Origin: Caprella mutica
Taxonomy: Eukaryota > Arthropoda > Malacostraca > Amphipoda > Caprellidae
Reading direction: 5' to 3'
Length of the DNA stretch: 64,000 nt
NCBI GenBank assembly: GCA_947561585.1
Contig: CANNZV010001046.1
Coordinates: 123,319-187,318, forward strand
The translations under genes and the position numbers were made by a program. Below the pieces are notes generated by a model. It did not search any database. It saw only the letters and a program-made list of their open reading frames with translations, and was not told where the DNA came from. Shown in pieces: positions 11,401 through 21,315 of this stretch. Position 1 is the stretch's first letter. Every line of letters begins with the position of its first letter.

Positions 11401-11594
11401 CATGTCTCGAGGCAAATTACCCGAACTACTGTTACAATTGGAGAACAGAGTTTTTGTGCTTTGCTGGACACCGGAGCTCAGTGCAGCTTGGTTGGTGATG
11501 AAGTACTCTATAGTATAGGTAAATCTGGGTATGAGAAGATTGATGGAAGTACACAGATAAAATCTCAGTTGTCAAAGATAACTGCATTTAGAGG
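11401..11594 (+). pseudogene. Retropepsin 2, N-terminal half (element A)
   Basis: A second aspartic-protease signature, FCALLDTGAQCSLV with DTG at 11467-11475, lies in the same frame as RNase H and the OTU-like region. The protein runs to ITAFRG at about 11594, where a DIRS-type element interrupts it. It resumes at 16752 with RGLGSLVTSLGSGKLSL. Both sides carry AGAGG in the same codon phase (11590-11594 and 16752-16756). This is distinct from retropepsin 1 upstream of RT, so the element had two such domains. Confidence 0.75.
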
Positions 11595-11867
11595 AAGGAC
11601 TAAATATTTACTGCTCTTATATTTCCAGATTGAACTAGAAATTTATAAACTAAATGTTATATGAAATTTAGGATTTCATTTTGACTAATTTTTTTTGGAT
11701 TAAAAATTTTGCACTATACTGTTAGACTACCTCTTGCTCTTTCTACAACAACTCTGCTATCTTCATCTCCATCTACAAGGAGTTTTTTCTGTCACAATGT
11801 ACGGTATTTATAATTATTATCTAAAATATGGTGCTCCCATATTCTATATTTCGGTAAACTTATTCTG

Positions 11868-12645
11868 CTTTTACGATACCTAGCGTATCCATTTTTGCTT
11901 TTAAGATACCTAGCGTATCCATTTTTGCTTTTAAGATACCTAGCGTATCCAATTTTGCTTTTACGATACCTAGCATATCCAAATTTTGCTTTTACGATAC
12001 CTACCGTATCCAATTTTTTACTTTTACGATACCTACCGTATCCAATTTTTTACTTTTACGATACCTAGCGTATCCAATTTTTTACTTTTACGATGCTTAG
12101 CGTATCCATTAATTTTGCTTTTAGGATGCTTAGCGTATCCATTAATTTTGCTTTTAGGATGCTTAGCGTATCCATTAATTTTGCTTTTAGGATGCCTAGC
12201 GTATCCATTAATTTTGCTTTTAGGATGCCTAGCGTATCCATTAATTTTGCTTTTAGGATGCCTAGCGTACCCATTAATTTTGCTTTTAGGATGCCTAGCG
12301 TATCCATTAATTTTGCTTTTAGGATGCCTAGCGTATCCATTAATTTTGCTTTTAGGATGCCTAGCGTATCCATTAATTTTGCTTTTAGGATGCCTAGCGT
12401 ATCCATTAATTTTCGCTTTTAGGATGCCTAGCGTATCCATTAATTATCGCTTTTAGGATGCCTAGCGTATCCATTAATTTTCGCTTTTAGGATGCCTAGC
12501 GTATCCATTAATTTTCGCTTTTAGGATGCCTAGCGTATCCATTAATTTTCGCTTTTAGGATGCCTAGCGTATCCATTAATTTTCGCTTTTAGGATGCCTA
12601 GCGTATCCATTAATTTTCGCTTTTAGGATGCATAGCGTATCAATT
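11868..12645 (+). repeat. ~24-copy, 30-34 bp tandem array in the DIRS 5' region
   Basis: The unit is of the type CTTTTAGGATGCCTAGCG followed by TATCCATTAATTTT. Early copies are about 30 bp with ACGATACC and a shorter spacer; later copies are 33-34 bp with AGGATGCC. Each unit has an interrupted palindrome, GGATRC...GTATCC. The array lies between the left terminus and the Gag start at 12698, so it is leader DNA of the DIRS element. Open frames on both strands here (11986-12456, 12033-12440 and others) are simple products of the repeat. Confidence 0.9.
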
Positions 12646-12697
12646 TTTGTACGTGTACATTTAATTCTACATCATCCAACAGATTTAACGTGAGATC

Positions 12698-14034
12698 ATG
12701 GAGAAGAAAAGACCTTCTTCTTCCGATGACAGCACAAAAGCTAAAAAGAAACTATGTAACCGATCTCCCACTTCTGCATCATCTCAAATGAAACCTTCAC
12801 CGCCGCCATCTCTTGAAAGTAATAAACCGATAACAGAAAATATCACTAAAACTTCAGCGCACCAATTCGAAACTACTTCTAAACATGCAAAATCCCATCC
12901 GACTCCTCTCGTGCTCTTCAATTGTGAGGCCGATATGCCTCCACCATCTGTTTCGGCTAAGCCCACCAAAAATTCACGCATAAAAAGCAAGAATCACAAG
13001 TTTTCTCCCAGTGCCTCTGTATCACGTTTATCTTCCACGCATCAAAGATACAGAAACAAATCTAAACCTGCATGCTCCAGACCCAACACTCCTCCCTCAG
13101 ACAGTTCCTCCAACTCTGAAACCGAACAAGAGTCACTTAGGAGCGAAGTACGCTCCCTATCCAAAACTGTCGGCGAGCTTTCAAAAATAGTCATGACTCT
13201 GACTAATGTGGTTCCACCTCAACAACTCATGTCGCCTGACTCGCAGCATTCCATTAACGGTGAGTCTTTCTTAACTCTGCAGACAAGACCATCGAATAGT
13301 GCCATCGAATACACGAGCGGCCTGCTTCCAGGGGATAATCTTCCTGATCGTCTCAAAAACAAGATATGGGAACATAAATTCGTAGATTTTTATCACCTTC
13401 TCTATCCAGACACTGACGACTCCTTTGCTTTCACCATGAACCGTTCGGATCAAGCACCTACCTTAGATCTCACCCCTAGAAAGAAGAGACAAATCACCGA
13501 TCGGGAATGGTCAAAGGCCTTCGATGATTTTGTTTCAATTTACTGTAGAAAATACCCCCTTGAGCTCCAGGAATTACTTTCTTATGGGAAGTTTGTCAAA
13601 GAACTGATGCATACCGGCAAAAACTGGGCATATTATGACTCTAAATTTCGAAGAGACCGTGAATTTTCCAGGTGTAAATGGTCCACAATAAGAGTTGATC
13701 TGCACATAAACAGCACGTTGCGGACCGACATTAGAACTCCCTCACCATCCCCTCTTGCACCAACACACCAAGTACCACCAGGGTTTTGCTTCAATTTCCA
13801 CCAAAGAAATGCTCGATGTGATAAAAACCAACCTTGTCGTTACAAGCATTCTTGTCCAAGGTGTCTTGCACCTCACCCGGCTTTTATATCTTGCAGAACT
13901 TCATTTTCCGGTCATGCTACCAGCCCTGATTCGATGCAGACTCGGTTTCCCCATTGGACAAGACAACCAACCATGACTTCTCTCCCCACAACTAAACAGC
14001 CATTTCTCAAACGTTCTTCCAACACCAATTAAGG
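12698..14034 (+). CDS. DIRS Gag-like protein
   Basis: An open frame of 444 codons begins with MEKKRPSSSDD. The first ~150 residues are Ser/Pro/Lys-rich and probably disordered, followed by a short heptad-like stretch (LRSEVRSLSKTVGELSKIV, about residues 147-165) that may form a coiled coil. The C-terminal part has the Cys/His pattern typical of DIRS Gag, CFNFHQRNARC...C..KHSCPRC...HPAFISC (about residues 365-402), an RNA-binding zinc-finger region. The RT frame overlaps its end, being open from about 13977 in another frame. This reading frame is intact although downstream ones are not. Confidence 0.7.
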
Positions 14035-15715
14035 TTTCTGCTTTATCCACTCTGCTAACCCATTACCATGAATTTGATTATTTAATAGATGGTTTTTCAA
14101 ACGGTTTTTACTTAGGTTTTGATGGAGTCGAATCAATTTCTAATGGCCTGAACAGTTCATCTATACATCATAATCCTAATGTGATTAATGAAAAAATTAA
14201 ACAGGAAAAGTTTCAAAACCGAATAGAAGGCCCTTTCAACTCTCCTCCTTTTGATTATTTTAAAGTATCTCCATTAGCGTTGAGAGAAAATAAAAATTCT
14301 GGCAAATACAGGTTATTGCATAATCTATCATATCCGTATGATGATACTTCAGTTAACAAAAATATTCCTCTCGACAAATCAAAAGTAAAATACTCATCTT
14401 TAAGCTCGGCTATTAAAATAATTCAACAGTGTAACCCATGTTACTTAGCTAAGTGTGACATAGCGGACGCTTTTAGACTAATCCCGCTTCATCCAAGTCA
14501 ATACCATCTAACCGGGTTCTTTTATGACGGTTACTATTATGATAAATGCTTACCTCAAGGATGCTCTTCCTCTTGTAAAATTTTCGAACGTTTTTCTGAC
14601 GCACTTCTTTGGATTCTCAATTTTCATTACAATTGTGCAAATGTAGTTAAAGTTTTGGATGATTTCTTGTTCATTACTGAAACACAAGAACAGTGCGAAC
14701 GTTACCTCGAATGCTTCCATGAAATGAGCAATTTTCTGGGTGTCCCAATTGCTCACTGAAAGACTGAAGGACCTTCTACGTGTCTGACATTCCTTGGAAT
14801 AGAGTTGGACACTATATCAATGACTGCTCGTCTGCCATTGGAAAAAATACAAACCTATTCCACCGAGATTAAACAATTACTAGATACTGAGTTTTGTTCT
14901 TTCAGGAAATTAAAATCTATTATTGGCATGCTACAATTCTCTACTTGCATAGTTACTGTAGGTAAATGTTTCTTAAGACGTCTAAATGATTCTACTATTG
15001 GCATTTTGAAACCCTATACAATCATAAAACTGACGAAAGAAATGCGTGCAGACTTAGAAATGTGGCAAACTTTTCTAACACGCTACAATGGCGTCACTAT
15101 GATCAGTGAAAAACGGATGTTAACCTCTCACGATTTGCATATTTATTCGGATAGTTGCAAGAAAGGATATGGCGGTACTTTTCAACACGAATATATTTTT
15201 GGTTCTTTTCCTGAAGCTTGGCAGACTTTAGATATTCAAACTCTAGAACTGTACCCTATATTTTTACTACTTTCCATTTTTGCTCCCCGTATTTCCAACA
15301 ACAATTTAACATTCCATTGCGATAATTTTTCTATTGTAAATATATTAAATAAACAAACCTCTAAAAATAAGACTATAATGAAACTCATCAGACCTATGAT
15401 TATGATATTGCTCAACAACAATATAACATTTAAAGCTGTGCACATTCCTGGAATTGATAATAAATTGTGTGATGCTCTTTCCCGTTCTCAGATATCCGAA
15501 GACATGTTACTAGCAAATGGAATGAGCTTGGTTCCGACCAATGTTCCTTCAAATCTGAGGCCAGCAAACTTCCCTCATGTCAAACTGCTAATCTCGTCAT
15601 CTTTCAGCAAGTCAACCCTCCAATGCTACAGAAGATCGTGGAAAAATTTCAACGATTTCCTCGAATACAATGATAGCCCAACAAATCTGCCAATAAGCGA
15701 ACAAAATGTAGCTCT
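13977..15715 (+). pseudogene. DIRS reverse transcriptase and RNase H
   Basis: The RT shows SPLALRENKNSGKYRLLHNL (about 14269-14328), KCDIADAFRLIPLHPSQ (about 14452-14502), a GCSSSCKIFERF block and VLDDFLFI (about 14653-14676). The xLDD form of the catalytic box is usual in DIRS elements. A TGA at 14757-14759 interrupts the frame; translation continues with TEGPSTCLTFLGIELD. RNase H follows: IYSDSCKKGYGG (about 15142), LELYPIFLLL, CDNFSIVNILN and HIPGIDNKLCDALSR (about 15439-15483). The frame breaks near 15715 just before the recombinase core. Confidence 0.8.
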
Positions 15716-16482
15716 ACGTTGCTCGACTATCAAAATATGGCCTGAAATCCTCCTCTATACGTTCAACTTTATCTGCCATTTCTTTCTATCACAAAATCGA
15801 TGGAAAATTTGACCCATGTAATACATTCCTGGTAAAGAAAGTAGTTAAGGGTTGTGAGAGACTGAATAATAATTTTCCACAAAAACTTCAGCCAATTTCA
15901 AAAGTATTACTCGAAAAATTAGTCTCTTCTTTGCAATTTATTACGTCCTACAATTTTGACCTACATCTCTACAGGGCATTATTTTTGTTAACATACTACT
16001 GTTGCCTGAGAGCAGGAGAGGCTGTGCACTCAAATACATCTGCTCATACTCTGCTTATCGATCAAATAACTGTTATAAGATCGGTTTGTTCTACGAAGAT
16101 AAACATCCAATTTTTATCTTACAAACACTGCATCAACCCGTCCACCATTTACCAATTAACCGCTCTTCAATGTTCCACGTTTTGCCCTGTGCAAGCTTTA
16201 TTAGATTATCTCTATATAAGAGGTGACACAGAAGGTCCACTCTTTATTGATTATAATGGTCGCGCTCTCACTAGAAACTTGTTTAGCTCTATACTTAAAA
16301 CTTGTATAAAGCATGTTGGTCTTGACCCTTCTCTCTACAACACCCATTCTTTTCGTATTGGCCGTGCCACGGACTTGGCAAAATATGGTTTCTCCAATGA
16401 AATCATCAAGCTTACAGGCAGATGGGCTAGCAACGCCTATATGAAATACATCAGGCCTGACGTTTTCTCTTTGCCACTTTAA
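15590..16482 (+). pseudogene. DIRS tyrosine recombinase
   Basis: An N-terminal SAM-like part starts at about 15590 (FSKSTLQCYRRSWKNF) and crosses a frameshift near 15715. The catalytic part is intact from about 15820. LLTYYCCLRAGE holds the first Arg (about 15985-16020), NTHSFRIGRATDLA the HxxR box (about 16340-16380), and GRWASNAYMKYIRPD the final nucleophile Tyr (about 16420-16460). These are the R...HxxR...Y residues of tyrosine recombinases, which in DIRS elements join a circular cDNA to the target. The GRW-S-AY--YIR ending is shared with Crypton and DIRS enzymes. Confidence 0.85.
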
Positions 16483-16507
16483 AGTTCCTTTTGTTTTTCT
16501 TTCTTTT

Positions 16508-16561
16508 GGGGAGTTGTTCGACAAATTTGTTGTCGAACTTTGGGCGTTTTACGAACTCCCC
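16508..16561 (+). other. Nested hairpin after the recombinase stop
   Basis: Outer arms GGGGAGTT (16508-16515) and AACTCCCC (16554-16561) enclose a perfect 9-bp stem, GTTCGACAA/TTGTCGAAC (16516-16524 and 16530-16538), with a 5-base loop. It lies 26 bases after the recombinase stop codon, where DIRS elements usually keep structural or internal complementary sequence. The role is unknown; RNA processing or 3'-end formation are possibilities. Confidence 0.6.
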
Positions 16562-16756
16562 TTCTAGTTTTCCCTAGGTATATTACCTCTATTACCTATT
16601 TTCGTTATGTTAATGTTTCTCTTATTTATAATTACATTTGTGCATTCCTAATTAAAATTTATTAAAAACTTATGTTGATAAAATCTTTCTCAATCTGGAA
16701 TAAATAAAATTTATTAAAACCCAGACTCTAATTTATTTATCCTTACACTAAAGAGG

Positions 16757-17712
16757 CTTGGGGTCTCTAGTTACTAGTCTTGGTTCCGGTAAATTATCTT
16801 TGTCTTTCGAAACAAAGCACCAGATCGAAGAGTCTTTTACAGTACTCAATTCAAAGACTATGCCTGTCTGTTTTATTTTGGGTAAAAATGTACTGCAAAA
16901 CTTAGCTGTGATTATTGACTTTCCTGGGAGAAAATTCCACATTGGGAAGGACTCTATATCTTTTCTACCAGTGGAGGGAGACTTCATTGGGACGAGAATC
17001 CTCCAGGTATGCAATCTCGAGTCTGAATCTTCTCGGCAAAATGGTCTGCTATCCACTGAACAGATCAAATTATCTCAGCGAAGTGATCCCACTATGCGAA
17101 CCTTGAAAAGTTTGATCTCCAAAAATATTGCGACATCTGAGTGGAGAAGTTATCGTGTGCAGAAATACAAAAAATACAGGAAAGATTTGATTTTAAAGGA
17201 TGAGCTCCTGTTTCTAGCCAAATCCGACAGGTTGCTCCCAGTAATTTCATTTTCGTCACTGGTGGAGATTGTTATAGAAATGCATTGGCAACACCATCAT
17301 CCTGGGGTAAATAAACTTTTCAATACTCTTAGAAGGTTTGCTTGGAATCCTGATTTACTGAATATAGTGACAGATGTTTGTACGTCTTGCAGAAACTGTC
17401 AATTATTCAAGATCACGTCAGTGGCACCAGCGCCTCCCGTTCTAAAAATCAGAGCGAAATCACCGTTCGAACTTGTTGCAGCCGATTTGGTTCTGTTGCC
17501 TCGCTCCTCATCTGGGCATATAGGAGCATTGGTGGTAATTGATCTCTGCTCGAAGTGGTTGAGTGTGGCCCCCATTAGAAATAAATCTGCCAAACATGTC
17601 TCCCAAATTTTGAAGACTTTAATTTTGCCTTGTTTACCAAGTTCACCAACTCGTCTTCTTACAGATAATGGCAAAGAATTTATAGCAGAAGACTTTGAAC
17701 AGGTTTTGAGAC
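16757..17712 (+). pseudogene. Retropepsin 2 end and integrase N-terminal part (element A)
   Basis: Completes retropepsin 2 (GSLVTSLGSGKLSL, then CFILGKNVL at about 16868-16894) and enters integrase. The HHCC zinc domain is H..HHPGVNKL...C.SCRNC (about 17282-17400). The catalytic core starts with AADLVLLP (first Asp near 17481), with VVIDLCSKWLSVAPI after it and the second Asp in LLTDNGKEF (about 17657-17683). The frame stops at 17715 after a one-base frameshift near 17705. The last catalytic residue is read from the next frame. Confidence 0.85.
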
Positions 17713-18264
17713 TTTAACATCCAGCATGTGTTTAGCTCACCGTACAAGCCATCTTCGAACGGGTGTGTGGAGCGGGTTAACCGGACACTAATTGAACTCC
17801 TGAGGTCTGTAGCCCATGAAAACTCCAGTGACTGGCCAGAATACCTTCCTAAAGTCGTTGTCACGTACAAAAATTCTTGGCATTCACAACTTGACGCAAC
17901 GCCTTCTCAGTACTTATTAGAAAACTCTCATAAGTTAGAAACTCCGGTTATAAGTAAAGAAGTAAGCAAACATTGGCGTCATGGCCACCCAAATTTTAAA
18001 CCCTTCTCTGTAGGGGATCACGTTTTGAAGAAGACTCACCATGTTGGCAACAAGGTAACAAACAAGTTCGAATCCCGTTTCCATGGCCCTTTCAAGATAA
18101 CAAAAGTTCAATCTAACGGTGTTTCTTAAGAAATCCAAGGATTGTCTGATAAAGATGGTTTGATTTACAAAGTGCATCACACCCAAGTCAAGAAGCTTAT
18201 TAATTTACCAACTTATATCTCTCGTAATCCACATTTAATGGAGTTGTTACGAAAATATTCATGA
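17713..18264 (+). pseudogene. Integrase C-terminal part (element A)
   Basis: YKPSSNGCVERVNRTLIELL (about 17740-17800) holds the catalytic Glu, about 35 residues after the second Asp, as expected for DD35E. WPEYLPKVVVTYKNSWH and an SH3-like tail (FSVGDHVLKK, FESRFHGPFKITKV, VHHTQVKKL) follow. TAA at 18127-18129 is in frame and the protein sense continues past it, so it is a mutation. TGA at 18262-18264 may be another. Confidence 0.8.
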
Positions 18265-19245
18265 TTCCCGGTTAATTCGAGATTCTCTGGCGATTCCGAT
18301 TTGGATTCTGAGGATGACAGGCTAAGGAGTTTTGTTGCTGAGTCAGATTCTTCAGATTCAAACTCTTGTCGCCATTGTTCCTCTGATGTGACTGAGCTTG
18401 TTGGTGCATCAAACGCTTAGACTCATTTTTGGAGAGACTTGAAACTGTGCAGGGCTACCTTGGATAACTACAACCAAACATTTAAAAGAGCAAATAAAAC
18501 TGGAATCCCATCATTGAATAATCCTACTAAACTTGTACGCCACGCTGAAAGTAGTAAATCCTCTCGTAAGAGAATACCTTGTCCGTCAGATACTGGAAAC
18601 GGTGAAGATTTTGAAGTATCTCTTCAGGCGGAAATCATGGATGAGAATAGATTGCTGAAGGAGCTAACAGAATCTATTGAGACTCGAGAACAACAGGTCA
18701 ATTCTATTAACGAGAGTCTGAACCATGGCATCTCTGGAGGGAGTCCAGTTTTCAATTCTCAACCTGAGATGTCCCAACTTACAACCGGTAGTAAGAACGA
18801 TTGCCAATTTATGGATAACAAGAGTCCCACTGACCTTGCTGATCCATCAGGGATTGACTTTTCTGAATTGGTTAACCAAAGTGAAAATTCTAACCTGTTC
18901 AGTACTCCGATTCCTGTTCCAAGGTCTGATGTTGGACCTCTTTTTCAGAAAGGAGAAGAACAGAATATTCGATCTTCATCTCAAACATCCATAAACAGAA
19001 CTCTCTTAAGCCCGCTGATGGCTCAAGTTCAGGAAAGTCGGCGTATACTGGAAGAGCTTCAAAGAAGGAGGTGTAACCGGTTGTCTAGTTTGCGAAGTTC
19101 TACCCACATTACTCCAACAACAGGATCTGTTAGGGCCTACCACACGCGTTCCAAGGGTGCGGTGAGAGATTTTCCCCATGTTCAACCTAGACCTATCGAA
19201 TTTAAGAGAAGTAACATTTTCTTAACAGATACTAGTGATGAATAG
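18265..19245 (+). pseudogene. Long C-terminal tail of element A polyprotein or separate ORF
   Basis: The integrase frame continues with in-frame stops at 18262 and 18418 and then is open from 18439 to 19245. The sequence is acidic and Ser-rich. It includes a probable coiled coil (DENRLLKELTESIETREQQV, then AQVQESRRILEELQRRR) and ends with a basic stretch before TSDE. I see no signal peptide or membrane segment, so it is not an envelope gene. It ends 29 bases before the polypurine tract. It may be an extended integrase tail; no family was recognised. Confidence 0.6.
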
Positions 19246-19274
19246 TTCTCGTTTTACAAAGTGTTTCCACACTT

Positions 19275-19286
19275 AGGAGGGGGAAA
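19275..19286 (+). promoter_or_regulatory. Polypurine tract of element A
   Basis: An all-purine run AGGAGGGGGAAA lies directly before a TG that would start the 3' LTR. Such tracts prime plus-strand DNA synthesis in LTR retrotransposons. Confidence 0.75.
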
Positions 19287-20590
19287 TGAAGAGTTGGATT
19301 TTTTAACTCTTTACTCATCCAAGTTACTATATTTTTATTGAATAAGAAGAAAAAGATGCCTAGTTCCCTGAAGTGATCCAAATTCTAGCTTCAATTTCTA
19401 GTAGGCGTTCATTGTGTTTTAAACCTGTGTCAAGTTAGGAAGTGAAGTGTCTCTTGGTGTCTATTCTATCTTCTTAATTAGTTATTCTTTCTTTACCTTG
19501 TCAATCTGTTAAATATACTTGTTCAATTCTAAATGTTACAGTTTTGGTAACTGTTATTATAAGTAAATAAACATTAAGTTCACTTGTCAAAACTGAAGCG
19601 GATAACGCGATTAAATATTGCTTATAGGCACGCAACTTTAAATATTAAATTTCTCCTCTTTTTCTATTTATACTACTTTTCTGTCGATTGTTTCGAATTC
19701 TGTAAAATTTATGCATATTTCCAGGTAAATTTCTCTCACACTTTCGTAATAACTTTTTATCAGTGTTGATGGAACTTTGATTTGGGTCAGTCTGAAAACT
19801 GAATCTAGTTTTGTGCTCTCTAGTGGTGAGTTTCTTATTTACTCTTATAAATCTTTTCTATGCATACTAGATTTCTATATTTCCGATATATAATTTAAAC
19901 TATGTATTATTTTCATTATGTTGTGAATGGGTTTAGTTGAACCTGTGGGTGCTGTATTGGATTGAGCTGGTTTAAATCTAAACAACTCTGACCAAGGAAC
20001 GCTTATGGTGCACCGGTCCATAGTGACATTCGGGCATAGAATCATTTGCAAGTACAAGGTTCTGAGGACATGCACGATGACTATCGCTGTCATAGATTAA
20101 AATAACCTCGCTGCTCTTTCTGATTAGCACCTGCTTCAATTCTCTTTCCCATATTCGCTAACTTCGTATACTACTTCATTTAATTAAGGTTATAGAAGTT
20201 AAATGTTCTGTTTTGTCCTGGTCCGCAGGAGCTCTCGTACTTGGGGCCTGAAGACTAAACTCCCTTGATTCATAGCGGACCAGTCTTCAGTGGAGGCTTC
20301 ACAAAGAATTTCCAGTTTATTGATGGAAGTTCACGAAGACTGACTAGCGTGAATCCTAACACATGCCAACCCCCCCCCCCCCCTTCAGCCCAAGTTACCA
20401 CAAACTTACTCCTGAACAATTTAAATTTAAGTGTTTATTCTAGGGCTTAATAGGTAGTTTAGGTTTGTAAATATTGTTTTGGTGATCAGCTCAAGTATTT
20501 GTATTTTTCTGTCAATTATCCAATTAAACTTAGCGTAATTTATTCATTCAAATATTTTATTTTTCCTACTATACAGTAGGTGGTGCCCAA
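19287..20590 (+). other. Probable 3' LTR of element A, end not determined
   Basis: Begins TGAAGAGTTGG after the polypurine tract. The 5' LTR is outside the window, so the end cannot be placed. AATAAA signals occur near 19566, and a possible CA end lies near 20576. A poly-C run is at 20371-20384. Nothing coding was recognised, and some of this stretch may be flanking DNA. Confidence 0.4.
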
Positions 20591-20636
20591 TTTTACTTGC
20601 AAAATCCTGATACCATATCAGGTCGAACAGGACCTA

Positions 20637-20674
20637 ATTGTACGACGTCGTGTGCATGCACACAACGCTACAAT
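20637..20674. other. Imperfect palindrome
   Basis: ATTGTA at one side pairs with TACAAT at the other around a perfect 14-base palindrome GTGTGCATGCACAC, with an ACGACGTCGT palindrome beside it. It could form a long hairpin. Function unknown. Confidence 0.55.
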
Positions 20675-21315
20675 GGACACTACCTGTTACACTTAAGAGC
20701 ACTAAATAAATCCATTTTTCATATTTGGTAGAATTACAAATCTTAATAGTCATTTCATTACCACATATACTAATAAATGGAATACATGCGGAATTTTTTT
20801 AGAATTTATACGTATTGTACTTATAAAGTATTTGAATACGTTCTCCATCAATTATAATAATAGAGGTTCTAAGAAAATTCTGTCTTGGAAAATTCTGTTC
20901 CAAGTTTAAAGGATTTTATTAAAGAACAGTAAGAGAAAAAGTTGACATTAAGAATATTAAAATGTGATAACACCATTAACCGTTTTAAAAGGATACTTAA
21001 AACATGTTTTAAAAATTATTTACCATGAGATTTGAGCACAAAATTCGATCTAGGAATTTTCGGTCTCAGGTAAATATACAATATCAGTTACATATATCAG
21101 GGGGCGGCCTTTCTTTTATAAAACAATTACAGTCCTCTTGTCGACAGATTCTGTTATTCTTTATTTCAGATCGAGGAATTGGGTTTTTGAAGACTCAATT
21201 ACTTTCAACGAGCTTTCATTTGAAATATACTGCTTCCCATTCTTGTTAATAACCTTAATATTAACATATCCCTCATTAATTTTAGATAATTTTCAAATTA
21301 TAAAAAGCAGAAAAA
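20675..21315. other. Non-coding, no feature recognised
   Basis: AT-rich DNA leading into the 44-bp array. The open frames at 21025-21249 and 21138-21338 overlap each other in different frames and show no motif. Confidence 0.5.

Larger units (their letters stand above)
11595..16756 (+). mobile_element. DIRS-type tyrosine-recombinase retrotransposon
   Basis: A 5.16-kb insertion with Gag, RT, RNase H and tyrosine-recombinase regions in DIRS order and no integrase. The ends are imperfect inverted repeats: AAGGACTAAATA and TTTCCAGATTGA near the left end correspond to TTTATCCTT and TCAATCTGGAATA near the right end (16690-16744). AGAGG occurs at both junctions. No methyltransferase region is present between RNase H and recombinase. 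Stops and frameshifts in the RT (TGA at 14757-14759) and before the recombinase (about 15715) make this copy inactive. Exact termini are uncertain by about 10 bp. Confidence 0.8.
1..19286 (+). mobile_element. Ty3/Gypsy retrotransposon A, decayed and twice interrupted
   Basis: Fragments of one LTR retrotransposon lie in order on the + strand: Gag zinc knuckles, retropepsin 1, RT, RNase H, OTU-like domain, retropepsin 2, integrase, C-terminal tail, polypurine tract, LTR start. The 5' LTR and most of gag are off the left edge. Two insertions (809-8863 and about 11595-16756) split it, and each pair of flanks resumes the same protein at a sensible place. Several stops and frameshifts make it non-functional. 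The domain order is seen in the translation; the single-element interpretation is inferred from that order and from frame continuity. Confidence 0.85.

Noticed and set aside
11986..12456. Several overlapping open frames on both strands with regular peptide repeats
   Set aside because: They are forced by the 33-bp repeat unit and exist in multiple frames at once; no start context or domain.
18439..19245. Envelope gene of element A
   Set aside because: No signal peptide, no membrane segment and no Cys pattern; it continues the integrase frame.
20580..20600. Primer-binding site for a second LTR element (TGGTGCCCAATTTT)
   Set aside because: It would have to follow a 5' LTR, but upstream is the probable 3' LTR of element A, and the match to any tRNA end is too short.
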